DNA of 64,000 bases. It comes from Mogibacterium sp. Its GTDB lineage: Bacteria; Bacillota; Clostridia; Peptostreptococcales; Anaerovoracaceae. Made by a program: the position numbers and the translations under genes. The stretch spans positions 1 to 64,000 of the forward strand of contig JAKSSP010000002.1 in the NCBI GenBank assembly GCA_024403035.1, read 5' to 3'. The notes under the pieces were generated by a model that was not told the DNA's origin, ran no database searches, and saw nothing but the letters and a program-made list of their open reading frames with translations. Shown one piece after another: positions 10,032-18,263 of this stretch. Numbering within the stretch: position 1 is the first letter of the stretch; the number at the start of each line of letters is the position of its first letter.

Positions 10032-11189
10032 ATGGAAAAGATTTATCTGGATAACGGCGCGACTTCGTTCCCAAAGCCAAAGGAAGTGGCCGATGCCGTA
10101 TATGAGTACATGACAAGCATAGGCGCCAATATCAACCGCGGCGGCTATCAGGTTGCTTACGATCTTGAAGGAACGGTGTTTGAGACCCGCGAGATGCTGA
10201 CAGAACTGTTTGGAGCTTCGGACTGCAAGAACGTGGTGTTCACAAAGAACGTTACCGAGTCGCTCAACGTTGTGTTGAAGGGATTTCTGAAGCCGGGCGA
10301 TCACATACTATGCTCTTCTATGGAGCATAACGCTGTGATGAGGCCTTTGGTACAGCTGTCTAAGAAAGGCAGCGAATTCGACAGGATACCGGGCACTGAG
10401 ACCGGCGAGCTTGTTCTTGATGCAGTAGAAAGCATGATTAAGGAAAACACAGTTGCCATAGTCATGACACACGCAAGCAATCTGGTCGGAACAGTCAATC
10501 CTATTAAAGAGGTCGGCAGGATCTGCCAAAAACACGGTCTTAAATTCATTGTCGATTCCGCCCAAAGCGCAGGCATCATCCCTATCAACATGAAAGAGAT
10601 GCATATCGACGCCCTCTGCTTTACAGGTCATAAATCGCTTCTGGGGCCTCAGGGAATAGGCGGTTTCATACTCGATGAAGGTATGATAGATCTCATAGAT
10701 CCCCTTCTTTCCGGCGGGACCGGCTCCATAAGTCATACCGAAGAGATCCCGGATTTCATGCCTGACAGATTCGAGCCGGGCACCATGAACATCCCGGGCA
10801 TAGTAGGACTGCACGCCGGACTCAAATGGATAAAAGAAAAAGGGCTCGATGCCATACGTGAGCACGAGCTTGGTCTTACAAAGAGATTCCTTGACGGTAT
10901 CCTTCCTTTCGAGGATGCCGGCAAACTTAAGATAATCGGTCTGAAAGGAATCGAGGGACGTACGGGAGTAGTTTCCATACAGACACTTGGAGTGGACTGC
11001 GCTGATGCCGCGTTCAGGCTTGACTTTGACTACGGCATTGAGACGAGAGTCGGTCTGCACTGCGCGCCTAACGCTCACAAGACTCTGGGCACCTATCCGA
11101 CCGGAACGATACGTTTCAGCTTCGGAAATTTCAACACCGAAGCCGATGTGGATGCCGCCATTACAGCTCTGAACGAGATTTGCGGCTGA
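10032..11189 (+). CDS. Cysteine desulfurase family protein (class V aminotransferase)
   Basis: PLP enzyme of 385 residues in the SufS/CsdA-like branch often annotated as cysteine desulfurase family protein. The Schiff-base lysine is K201 in FTGHKSLLGPQG, and C344 in GLHCAPNAHKTLGT is in the position of the sulfur-accepting cysteine. The N-terminus IYLDNGATSFPKP is typical. AAGGAG lies 6 nt before the ATG. No IscU/SufU, rhodanese or selD neighbour is present, so it could mobilise sulfur or selenium or act as a cysteine/selenocysteine lyase; the window does not decide. It is transcribed alone and closed by a strong terminator. Confidence 0.85.
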   Translation: MEKIYLDNGATSFPKPKEVADAVYEYMTSIGANINRGGYQVAYDLEGTVFETREMLTELFGASDCKNVVFTKNVTESLNVVLKGFLKPGDHILCSSMEHNAVMRPLVQLSKKGSEFDRIPGTETGELVLDAVESMIKENTVAIVMTHASNLVGTVNPIKEVGRICQKHGLKFIVDSAQSAGIIPINMKEMHIDALCFTGHKSLLGPQGIGGFILDEGMIDLIDPLLSGGTGSISHTEEIPDFMPDRFEPGTMNIPGIVGLHAGLKWIKEKGLDAIREHELGLTKRFLDGILPFEDAGKLKIIGLKGIEGRTGVVSIQTLGVDCADAAFRLDFDYGIETRVGLHCAPNAHKTLGTYPTGTIRFSFGNFNTEADVDAAITALNEICG

Positions 11190-11201
11190 TGATGAAAAAT
11201 C

Positions 11202-11240
11202 AAGGCCGGCGCTTAAGCGCCGGCCTTATTTCATTTTCGA
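11202..11240. terminator. Bidirectional rho-independent terminator
   Basis: An 11-bp perfect stem AAGGCCGGCGC (11202-11212) / GCGCCGGCCTT (11217-11227) with a TTAA loop. A T-rich run follows on the plus strand and GATTTTTC follows on the minus strand, so it can end both the plus-strand aminotransferase and the convergent aldolase gene. Confidence 0.9.
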
Positions 11241-11259
11241 TCGTACTTATAACTCCGTT

Positions 11260-12327
11260 TTAATTGTTTATCTGCTTGGAGTACTTTGTAAGATATATGG
11301 TCCTCTGAAGCCTTGCGTCCACGCGGTCCAGCGGCTTTGCGTATTTCGCATAACATGCCGCAGCGCAGTTTTTGCTGACTATCATGGCTATGGCTTCAGC
11401 GTCACCCTTTGTCTTGCCCGCACAAACAGCCCCTACTCCCTTTACGAGAACGGCATTGCGGCCTATGGTCGAATTGAGGGCCGGCTGCTGTCCGCCCATG
11501 CGGTCAAGAGCGCCTGTCATTGGCATCTTTCCGAGGAAGCCCATCAGTGCTTTGTTAGTGGAATATCCAAGAAGCGCCCTTTCGGCTGCCCACTCGTCAT
11601 TTGAAACTACCTGCATGTCTGGCCCGACTATCTGCGCAAAATCGTCTATGTATGACCCGACCGTTTTACCCTTTTCACAGCATTTCATGATATACGGGTC
11701 ACTCACCACTCTGATGAAAGGGAGAGCTTTTATATCGATCTTTGATGTATCGAACCCGGCTGTCGCATCACTGTCGGCTGCCGCCACTCTGCGTTCCACC
11801 AATTTCCTGCAGCTGTCTTCAAGCGACTCTGCGCGGGAGAAAGCATCTTCCATGTCTGAACCGAGGATGAGTGTGCCGTGTCTGGCCATAAGGAAGGCTT
11901 TATCATAAGGATTGTTTCTTATGCAAGCTTCAACATGTCTCCTGAGCTTTGCGGTTCCCGGCAAAGCATAGTCCGCGCATGGAGCTGCGCTTATGCCTCT
12001 GCACTCAGCCGCTACAGCAGACGCGTAGTACTGGTGAGTGTGGATGATGAATCCAACATGGCTTCTCAGCAAATACGCGGCAGCGTGTACGCCCTTCTCG
12101 CTGCTCGGCTTGATACTTCCAGTATAAGAACAGTCTTTTATTCTGACCTTTACGAGATCAGACGGAGACAGTCTGTCATATGCCCTGCCGCTCGGAGTGA
12201 TTATGAATTCATCATCACTTATCCTTGCGCTTATATTGCCCCATGTTCTGGCAATGAGCTTGTTCTCAAGGAGTCTCAGCCCTGCCTCTATCACTATCTT
12301 TCTTGCTTCAGTCTCGCTGTAATACAT
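11260..12327 (-). CDS. Tandem class II aldolase/adducin domain protein
   Basis: Protein of 355 residues. The N-terminal half (about 1-190) is a complete class II aldolase domain: NISAR, the SSE glutamate (E77), HTHQ (H96, H98) and the third metal histidine ARHG (H150). It is expected to act on a phosphorylated or free sugar, such as fuculose-1-phosphate or a ribulose derivative, but the substrate is unknown. The C-terminal half (about 195-345) resembles a second aldolase fold (AVLVKGVGAVCAGKTKGDAEA) without the metal histidines. There are no sugar kinase or isomerase genes beside it. It sits alone between the gap terminator and the convergent terminator. Confidence 0.78.
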   Translation of the reverse strand: MYYSETEARKIVIEAGLRLLENKLIARTWGNISARISDDEFIITPSGRAYDRLSPSDLVKVRIKDCSYTGSIKPSSEKGVHAAAYLLRSHVGFIIHTHQYYASAVAAECRGISAAPCADYALPGTAKLRRHVEACIRNNPYDKAFLMARHGTLILGSDMEDAFSRAESLEDSCRKLVERRVAAADSDATAGFDTSKIDIKALPFIRVVSDPYIMKCCEKGKTVGSYIDDFAQIVGPDMQVVSNDEWAAERALLGYSTNKALMGFLGKMPMTGALDRMGGQQPALNSTIGRNAVLVKGVGAVCAGKTKGDAEAIAMIVSKNCAAACYAKYAKPLDRVDARLQRTIYLTKYSKQINN

Positions 12328-12390
12328 AGTCCTTACCTCTATTTTCAGCAGTTTTCTCTACCGCTAATAATACCATATCTTCGCCATAAG

Positions 12391-12420
12391 AAAACTCCGG
12401 TATGAACCGGAGTTTATCTT
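12391..12420 (-). terminator. Terminator of gap
   Basis: Stem AAACTCCGGT / ACCGGAGTTT with a 4-nt loop (12392-12415), followed on the minus strand by TTTTCTTATGG. It separates gap from the downstream aldolase gene. Confidence 0.8.
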
Positions 12421-12438
12421 TTGTTGGTCTGTTATCGA

Positions 12439-13449
12439 CTAGCCGAGCGATACCATGTGCTTCAGAGTTCTTACGAGCTGGCTTACATAGCTCATCTCGT
12501 TGTCGTACCATGATGTGACTCTTACCTCGAATAGGTGGTCTGCGCACTTCATAACGAGAGTCTGTGTAGCGTCGAAGAGCGAGCCGTAGCTCATTCCAAT
12601 GATGTCGCTGGAAACGATCTCTTCATCGCAGTATCCGTAGGAATCTGTAACTGCAGCCTTCATTACAGCGTTGACTTCCTCTGCTGTGATTGTGTCGGAT
12701 TCATCCTTTACGATAGCGTCGAGGATCGTGATGGAGCCTGATGGAACAGGTACTCTCATGGCGTTTCCTGTCAGCTTGCCTGAGAGTTCAGGGATTACCA
12801 GGCCGATAGCCTTGGCAGCGCCTGTGCTGTTAGGAACGATATTGACAGCGCCGGCTCTTGCTCTTCTGAGGTCGCCCTTTCTCTGCGGTCCGTCGAGGAT
12901 CATCTGATCGCCTGTGTAAGCGTGGATGGTTGTCATGAATCCTGTCTGGATAGGCTTATAATCGTTGAGTGCCTTTGTCATAGGAGCAAGGCAGTTTGTT
13001 GTGCAGGAAGCACCGGATACGATGGTGTCTTCTTTTGTCAGGATGTCATGGTTTGTGCCGTATACGATGGTCGGGAGATCATTGCCTGCAGGAGCAGAAA
13101 TGATTACCTTCTTGGCGCCGGCATCAATGTGAGCCTGGCTCTTTGCTTTCGATGTATAGAAGCCTGTGCACTCGAGGACGATGTCTACGTCGAGGTCGCC
13201 CCAAGGAAGCTTGCTGGCATCAGCCTCAGCATAGATCTTGATCTTCTTGCCATCTACTACGATGCCGTCTTCAACCGCCTCGACCTTAGCGTCGAATTTC
13301 TTCTGTACGCTGTCGTACTTCAGCAGATGAGCAAGCATTACAGGGCTTGTAAGGTCATTGATCGCTACAACGTCGATGTCCTTGTCAGTGTAGATCTTTC
13401 TGAACGCCAGTCTTCCGATACGTCCGAATCCGTTGATTGCTACTCTCAT
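12439..13449 (-). CDS. gap: Glyceraldehyde-3-phosphate dehydrogenase
   Basis: Glycolytic NAD-dependent dehydrogenase of 336 residues. NAD fold [10 protein letters not shown]32 in INDL (NAD preference), catalytic cysteine C149 in [13 protein letters not shown] and H176 in TIHAYTG. I chose the ATG at 13449 because the protein then starts [10 protein letters not shown] and an AGGAGG lies 9 nt upstream (13459-13464); the reading frame extends 8 codons further without a ribosome site. A TATAAT at 13491-13496 is a candidate -10 box but lacks a clear -35. Pgk and Tpi are not adjacent, so gap is monocistronic here. Confidence 0.97.
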   Translation of the reverse strand: MRVAINGFGRIGRLAFRKIYTDKDIDVVAINDLTSPVMLAHLLKYDSVQKKFDAKVEAVEDGIVVDGKKIKIYAEADASKLPWGDLDVDIVLECTGFYTSKAKSQAHIDAGAKKVIISAPAGNDLPTIVYGTNHDILTKEDTIVSGASCTTNCLAPMTKALNDYKPIQTGFMTTIHAYTGDQMILDGPQRKGDLRRARAGAVNIVPNSTGAAKAIGLVIPELSGKLTGNAMRVPVPSGSITILDAIVKDESDTITAEEVNAVMKAAVTDSYGYCDEEIVSSDIIGMSYGSLFDATQTLVMKCADHLFEVRVTSWYDNEMSYVSQLVRTLKHMVSLG

Positions 13450-13578
13450 TATTCGATTCCTCCTTTGGATCATTCCGATCCCTGTAAATCATTATAAAAA
13501 AGCTATGGTTTGCTTACCGATTTATTTTACCATTACAAAGCCCTTTTACTCAACGAAAAGAGCCAAAAATAGCAATCA

Positions 13579-13803
13579 TTATTCTCCGAGATCGCTTCGT
13601 ATCACCTTACCGAGGTTCCAGACGTAAGCGGCCCTGCGCGCGGCTGCTTTCCTGGACTCATCATCAGTGAACGCAAATTCTCCTGTCTGCGAACCGCAGT
13701 CCATACAGGTGACAGTCCAGCACCATCCGCTGCCGTCATCAAGAAGTCCCGCTCCGCCGCAATACGGGCAGCCCGAAAGATCTATCTCGTCATATATATC
13801 CAT
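13579..13803 (-). CDS. Small zinc-ribbon protein, Lar-family-like
   Basis: 74-residue protein with CPYCGG at residues 12-17 and a second CMDCGS about 20 residues later, forming a four-cysteine zinc ribbon, then a C-terminal stretch rich in Ala and Arg ending AAYVWN. This order (CPxCGG, CxxCG, alanine-rich helix, WN) is that of the Lar restriction-alleviation family, normally found in prophages, but similar mini-ribbons occur in unrelated hypothetical proteins. AAGGAG lies 10 nt before the ATG. It follows mnmA by 20 nt and is likely co-transcribed with it; there are no phage genes nearby. Confidence 0.7.
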   Translation of the reverse strand: MDIYDEIDLSGCPYCGGAGLLDDGSGWCWTVTCMDCGSQTGEFAFTDDESRKAAARRAAYVWNLGKVIRSDLGE

Positions 13804-13823
13804 AACCCATCTTCTCCTTTATT

Positions 13824-14906
13824 TTATTGTATATCCGGCTGTATTATGCCGCCGCCCATGACCCGGTTTTCGCTGTCATAGAAGACCGCTGACTGTCCCG
13901 GGGCAGGTGCTTTGACCGGCTTATCAAACACTACTGATATTGTATTATCGTCAATGCGCTCAAGATGTGCCTCTGAAGCCGCGTGATGATACCTTATTTT
14001 AACAAAAGCCCGGAGCTTTTCTCCCTTTTCAATGTCTTCTATCGACATGAAATCAAGATCTCTGACCAGGATGCGGCTTGTCATCACCGAATCCTCGTTA
14101 CCAAGCACTACTGTGTTGTTATCGGGATCAATGCGCTTTACATAAGCAGGATAACCCAGCGCTATTCCAAGACCTTTGCGCTGTCCTACAGTGTAGTGGA
14201 TTATTCCTTTATGCTTTCCGAGGACATTGCCCTCTTCGTCGACAAAATCTCCCGGAGGAGGCAGTTTCCCTTCCACATGCGCGTCTATGTAATCGGCATA
14301 TCCGCCGTCCAGTACAAAGCATATTTCCTGAGAGTCCTGTTTATCTGCTACGTAAAGGCCTGCTTTTTTAGCGATCTCTCTTACCTCTTCCTTTGTAAGG
14401 TCAGCGAGAGGCATGAGCGTACGGGAAAGATGTTCCTGGCTCAGCTGATACAGCATGTATGTCTGGTCCTTTGCGGCATAAGCAGCCTGCTTAACGGTGT
14501 ATCTTCCGCTTTCTGTCCTGGCGATCCGCGCGTAATGACCTGTAGCAACATATTCAGCGTTTATCTCATCGGCAAATGACAGAAGTCTCTCCCACTTGAT
14601 ATGTTTATTGCAGGCGACACACGGATTCGGAGTCAGACCGCTCAGATATGCCTTCACGAACGGTTCCGTGACATGTTCCTTGAATTCAGGCAGACTGTTC
14701 ACGTTATAGAAAGGTATGTCAAGCTGCATGGCCGTACGGCGGGCGTCGCTTATGTCACAGCAGCGGCTGTAAGCTCCGCTTTCAGCCTGCCATGTCCTGA
14801 GCGTCACGCCTATTACCTGATAGCCCTGCTCTTTAAGCAAATATGCAGCGACTGCGCTGTCGACTCCGCCTGAGAGTCCAACTACTACTCTTGGAATACC
14901 GTCCAC
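13824..14906 (-). CDS. mnmA: tRNA-specific 2-thiouridylase MnmA
   Basis: Thiolates U34 of tRNA-Lys, -Glu and -Gln using sulfur relayed from a cysteine desulfurase. The 360-residue protein has the PP-loop SGGVDS (12-17), the first catalytic cysteine C96 in TPNPCVACN, and the second C196 in SQEICFV. The start is a GTG at 14906 with only a weak ribosome site (GAAAG). A desulfurase-like gene lies 3 kb away at 10032-11189 but in the opposite orientation. Confidence 0.95.
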   Translation of the reverse strand: MDGIPRVVVGLSGGVDSAVAAYLLKEQGYQVIGVTLRTWQAESGAYSRCCDISDARRTAMQLDIPFYNVNSLPEFKEHVTEPFVKAYLSGLTPNPCVACNKHIKWERLLSFADEINAEYVATGHYARIARTESGRYTVKQAAYAAKDQTYMLYQLSQEHLSRTLMPLADLTKEEVREIAKKAGLYVADKQDSQEICFVLDGGYADYIDAHVEGKLPPPGDFVDEEGNVLGKHKGIIHYTVGQRKGLGIALGYPAYVKRIDPDNNTVVLGNEDSVMTSRILVRDLDFMSIEDIEKGEKLRAFVKIRYHHAASEAHLERIDDNTISVVFDKPVKAPAPGQSAVFYDSENRVMGGGIIQPDIQ

Positions 14907-14958
14907 CTGCTTTCAGAATTACACCTTCCGTATTTTATCACAGACTTATGTTCAGACA

Positions 14959-14988
14959 AAATAAGATCCCCGCATTTCTACGGGGATC
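14959..14988 (-). terminator. Terminator of the 20-residue-repeat protein gene
   Basis: Stem GATCCCCG / CGGGGATC with an 8-nt loop (14965-14988), followed on the minus strand by TTATTTTG. It lies between the repeat protein gene and mnmA. Confidence 0.75.
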
Positions 14989-15010
14989 AGGTCAGCAATT
15001 ATTGAAGCTT

Positions 15011-15487
15011 TTAGAAACCGAGCTCCTTATTGATCCATTTCTGGAAAGCTTTGAATGTCTCAGGGCCAGCTACTCCGTCAGCTGTAACGCCGAGGAATTT
15101 CTGGAGAGCCTTGGATGTCTCTGTGCCCCAGATTCCGTCCTCTGCAGCACCAACCTTCTTCTGGATGGCCTTGATCGTCTCAGGTCCGCAAATGCCGTCC
15201 TCAGCTACGCCGAGAATATGCTGAGCAGCCTTGATGGACAGAGGTCCCCACTTGCCGTCAACGTCAAGCTTGAACGCCTCGTTAGCTGCGAGCTTTTCCT
15301 CAACGGCCTTCTTGACCTCAGCTACCTTTGCTTCCTGCTGCTTCTTTACTTCAGTCATGTTTTTCTCAAAAGCTGCCTTTTTTTCTGCTGCGGCTTTTTC
15401 AGCTGCTGCCTTTACCTCTGCTGCCTTGGCTTCAGCTTCTGCTTTTGCCTTGGCTTCCTTACCGGTGATCTTGTCAAAAATACCCAT
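15011..15487 (-). CDS. Coiled-coil protein with four 20-residue peptidoglycan-binding-like repeats
   Basis: 158-residue protein without signal peptide or membrane segment. Residues 10-70 are a highly charged Ala/Lys/Glu coiled coil. Residues 77-150 hold four repeats with exact 20-residue period, each beginning DGxxG(P/T)xT/S, at 77 (DGKWGPLS), 97 (DGICGPET), 117 (DGIWGTET) and 137 (DGVAGPET), each followed by KAxQ and usually LGV. The repeat resembles the second half of the PG_binding_1 domain but is much shorter than that domain (about 60 residues). AAGGAG lies 6 nt before the ATG. It is a single-gene unit with a good promoter and terminator. Function unknown; the lack of an export signal makes a cell-wall role uncertain. 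Confidence 0.85.
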   Translation of the reverse strand: MGIFDKITGKEAKAKAEAEAKAAEVKAAAEKAAAEKKAAFEKNMTEVKKQQEAKVAEVKKAVEEKLAANEAFKLDVDGKWGPLSIKAAQHILGVAEDGICGPETIKAIQKKVGAAEDGIWGTETSKALQKFLGVTADGVAGPETFKAFQKWINKELGF

Positions 15488-15547
15488 ATTACACTCCTTT
15501 TCTGTATGCCTTTTTCCGGCACGAAGCTATAATTGCTTAACACATTT

Positions 15548-15576
15548 ATTATAGATTCAAACCAATATGCGGTCAA
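15548..15576 (-). promoter_or_regulatory. Sigma-A promoter of the repeat protein gene
   Basis: TTGACC (15571-15576), 17-nt spacer, TATAAT (15548-15553) on the minus strand, 60 nt before the ATG at 15487. An inverted repeat ATAATCGG/CCGATTAT (about 15581-15610) lies just upstream and spans the larC stop codon. Confidence 0.75.
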
Positions 15577-15590
15577 TCGATAATCGGTAT

Positions 15591-16352
15591 TTACTCCGCA
15601 GTGCCGATTATTGCCCTGACACAGTTGGCTGTATCAAAATCCTTTTTACCCATCCCGTGGCCTTCAGTCTCAATGGTCATTGATGGCATATCTACGTACT
15701 CATCAACGAAGTAATTGAGAAGAGCCGCGCCTGTAGGCGTGCAAAGTTCGCTCTTTATGTCACCTGAATAATAAGGGATTCCCTCAAGTATGAACGCCGT
15801 AGCGGGAGCAGGCACCGGGAGAATGCCGTGCGCGCATTTGACGGTGCCTCCGCCGACATTCACAGGAGATGCCGTAACACGTTCCGCTCCTATCCTGTCC
15901 ATCAGCATGCATACAGCGCTTACATCAGCGATAGCGTCCATGGCCCCCACTTCGTGAAAATGGACTTCCGCAACAGTTACGCCGTGCGCCTTGCTCTCAG
16001 CATCCGCAATGATCTTATATACGTTCATCACATCATCTCTGACCTTTTCGGACAATCCCTCAAAATGGTTTACGATATGTTCTATTTCCTCCATGCCCCG
16101 GTGTTCGTGATGATGAGCACCATGGCCATGTGTATGCCCTTCCTCCTGTCCATGTACTCTTACCCGGATATGCGTTCCGCTCACTCCACACTTTACAGAA
16201 GGTTCCGCTTCCACAGAGACACCCGGGATACCCAGCTTGTTGAGCGATTCAACAAAATCATCACGTTCATTGGCAGGGATAAGTTCCAGCAGAGCGGCCG
16301 AAAGCATGTCGCCCGCAGCTCCCATGCTGCAGTCGATATACATCACTCTCAT
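15591..16352 (-). CDS. larC: LarC N-terminal domain protein (LarC1), nickel insertion
   Basis: 253-residue protein matching the N-terminal part of LarC, which inserts nickel into the pyridinium dithiocarboxylate cofactor of lactate racemase-type enzymes. YIDCSMGAAGDMLSAAL opens the protein; a His-rich loop (residues 67-92, with HTHGHGAHHHEH) is the nickel-binding segment; EVHFHEVGAMDAIAD and CTPTGAALL follow. The LarC2 C-terminal domain (about 150 residues) is missing: the frame stops at 15591 and only a promoter and another gene follow. ATG overlaps the larB stop by 4 nt. The inactive half alone, or a LarC2 elsewhere, are both possible. Confidence 0.85.
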   Translation of the reverse strand: MRVMYIDCSMGAAGDMLSAALLELIPANERDDFVESLNKLGIPGVSVEAEPSVKCGVSGTHIRVRVHGQEEGHTHGHGAHHHEHRGMEEIEHIVNHFEGLSEKVRDDVMNVYKIIADAESKAHGVTVAEVHFHEVGAMDAIADVSAVCMLMDRIGAERVTASPVNVGGGTVKCAHGILPVPAPATAFILEGIPYYSGDIKSELCTPTGAALLNYFVDEYVDMPSMTIETEGHGMGKKDFDTANCVRAIIGTAE

Positions 16353-17104
16353 TTTTTAGCCTCCATGTGGTTTATGCGGCTGGCCATATAGCCTGCTCCA
16401 AACCCGTTGTCTATGTTGACGCAAGCGACACCGCTCGCGCATGAATTGAGCATCGATAGAAGCGCGGAAAGACCGCCGAACGAGGCACCGTAACCCACGC
16501 TTGTAGGTACGGCTATGATAGGACAGTCTGCCAGGCCTCCCACTACGCTCGCGAGAGCGCCTTCCATACCGGCTACCGTGATGATGACAGAGGCGTTCAT
16601 TATGTATTCTTTATTAGCGAGCAGCCTGTGTATGCCGGCTACACCCACGTCGTAGAGTCTGACAACTTCATTGCCCAGCGTCTCAGCGGTTATCGCAGCT
16701 TCCTCTGCAACAGGAATGTCGCTCGTTCCGCCGGTGGCGATAACTATAAGTCCGAGTCCGTCAGGTTCAGGCTTTTTGCCAACTACAGCCAGACGCGCTT
16801 CTTTGCTGTAATCTATCTTGTGGTGCTCAGCAAGGGCTTCGGCCTTTTTCTCATCAAGCCTGGTCACGAGAATAGGCTCCTGCTCCTTTTTGACCATGGC
16901 ATCCACTATCCCGATGATCTGCTCTGCCGTTTTTCCTTCGCCGTAAATGACTTCAGCAGAACCCTGCCTGACCCTGCGGTGCAGGTCGAGCTTGGCGTAT
17001 CCGATGTCCTCGAACGGTTCTAATTTTAAACGCTCCAGCGCTTCTTCGGCTTTTATCCTGCCTTCTTCCAGTGCTTTGAGCACTTCCTTGATGTTACTGT
17101 TCAT
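16349..17104 (-). CDS. larB: LarB, nicotinate dinucleotide carboxylase/hydrolase
   Basis: 251-residue protein of the AIR-carboxylase-like LarB family, which carboxylates and hydrolyses nicotinic acid adenine dinucleotide in the first step of nickel-pincer cofactor synthesis. Signatures: an N-terminal helical region with FEDIGYAKLDLHRRVRQG (about 31-48), ATGGTSDIPVAEEA, and GYGASFGGLSALLSMLNSC near the C-terminus. It overlaps ykvI by 11 nt and larC by 4 nt. larE and a racemase gene (larA) are not in the window. Confidence 0.92.
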   Translation of the reverse strand: MNSNIKEVLKALEEGRIKAEEALERLKLEPFEDIGYAKLDLHRRVRQGSAEVIYGEGKTAEQIIGIVDAMVKKEQEPILVTRLDEKKAEALAEHHKIDYSKEARLAVVGKKPEPDGLGLIVIATGGTSDIPVAEEAAITAETLGNEVVRLYDVGVAGIHRLLANKEYIMNASVIITVAGMEGALASVVGGLADCPIIAVPTSVGYGASFGGLSALLSMLNSCASGVACVNIDNGFGAGYMASRINHMEAKK

Positions 17105-18167
17105 TTAGCATTCCCCTGCTTTCCCTTTTTCTGATGATCTCTCTCGAGAAGTTGATGATTATAAGGAATATGAATACGATGCCGATGTATCCCTGCGCCG
17201 GATACAGAAATTCAACCAGCTTCTTGAACCCTGTGAGTCCAAGCAGAAATCCTGCTGCAGCACCGCCGGTTATTATCCATTTCTTGTACCGTCCCGGTTT
17301 CAGCTTGGTGCTGAACCCGTAGTATGTGCTGGCTCCCGTAGAGTATACCGCTCCGTAGAGGATCACAGCGTAGATGATGCTGAGAACAGGTGACAGCCTG
17401 CCGGCAAAACCCAGCATCGGAAGATCAAGGCCCGAGCTGAATGCCATGTCTGTCAGCAGAGCTCTAAGCAGCAGTATCGTGAGTGCTCCGAGGCAGAGCG
17501 CTCCGGATATGGCTCCGGCATAAGCATTTTTACTGTCTATGGCATTGATGGCCGAGTTGCCTGACATGGTAGTCATTCCCAGCGTGTTATATGCCATGAA
17601 TACCAGAGCAGATACCGGCCAGTTAGGCGACATGCGACCCGGCTGATAGCCCTCAGCCGCACCGCTCTGCGGGAAGTCAGCGTGTATAGTCAGGATTATC
17701 GTTACTACACCTACTGCAAACAGCACCGGCACGATCAGTCTGAACACCTTCGATACTCTCTCGAAGTCCCCCAGCACAGTTACTATGCACAGCAACGCGA
17801 TAATGATCCCTCCGATGACTTTGCTGATACCGAACCGCTGGTTCAGAAGTGATCCTCCCGCGGCAGTCATTGCGATTATCATGGAATAATAGATCGCCGC
17901 CAGCACCCAGCCTATGATCTCATCGACAAGCTTGCTGTCGAATGGTGAAATCAGCTTGCCAAGGTCTGAGGTTCCCTTGCTCCTGGCGATATATGTGAGC
18001 ATGCAGGCTATAAGCACAAAGCACAGAGTGCTTCCGACTGCTCCGAAATAGCCCTTGCTGCCAAATACACCGAAAAACTGCCAGCACTCACGCCCTGACG
18101 CGAATCCGGCACCCATTATCACGCCGATATATAAACTAGTTATCTCTATCCAGTTGAGTTTTTTCAT
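17094..18167 (-). CDS. YkvI-family membrane transporter
   Basis: 357-residue integral membrane protein with about 10 hydrophobic segments. The start IEITSLYIGVIMGAGFASGRE matches the YkvI family, distant relatives of LeuT-fold amino-acid or sodium symporters; the GAGFASG loop resembles the substrate/sodium-binding unwound helix 1 of that fold. Substrate unknown. It overlaps larB by 11 nt, so it heads a ykvI-larB-larC operon. The ATG has no visible Shine-Dalgarno: only GTTTTAGTTTT separates it from a palindrome (18179-18207). Confidence 0.8.
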   Translation of the reverse strand: MKKLNWIEITSLYIGVIMGAGFASGRECWQFFGVFGSKGYFGAVGSTLCFVLIACMLTYIARSKGTSDLGKLISPFDSKLVDEIIGWVLAAIYYSMIIAMTAAGGSLLNQRFGISKVIGGIIIALLCIVTVLGDFERVSKVFRLIVPVLFAVGVVTIILTIHADFPQSGAAEGYQPGRMSPNWPVSALVFMAYNTLGMTTMSGNSAINAIDSKNAYAGAISGALCLGALTILLLRALLTDMAFSSGLDLPMLGFAGRLSPVLSIIYAVILYGAVYSTGASTYYGFSTKLKPGRYKKWIITGGAAAGFLLGLTGFKKLVEFLYPAQGYIGIVFIFLIIINFSREIIRKRESRGMLNEQ

Positions 18168-18178
18168 AAAACTAAAAC

Positions 18179-18207
18179 GTGGTAAACCCGTGTTTCAAGT
18201 TTACCAC
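18179..18207 (-). promoter_or_regulatory. Palindrome before the ykvI-lar operon (terminator or operator)
   Basis: Perfect 9-bp arms GTGGTAAAC / GTTTACCAC around an 11-nt centre. On the minus strand GTTTTAGTTTT follows, so it could terminate the upstream aminopeptidase gene. It ends only 11 nt before the ykvI ATG, so it could equally be an operator or leader hairpin of the next operon. Confidence 0.6.
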
Positions 18208-18263
18208 ATTTCTTTCTGTTTCAATATTCAAAGTTGCGGTCTTAAGTCCGAGCCGGCTTATCT

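Noticed and set aside
15591-15640. Programmed frameshift to produce full-length LarC
   Set aside because: No LarC2 coding frame follows in any phase before the next promoter and gene, so there is nothing to shift into.
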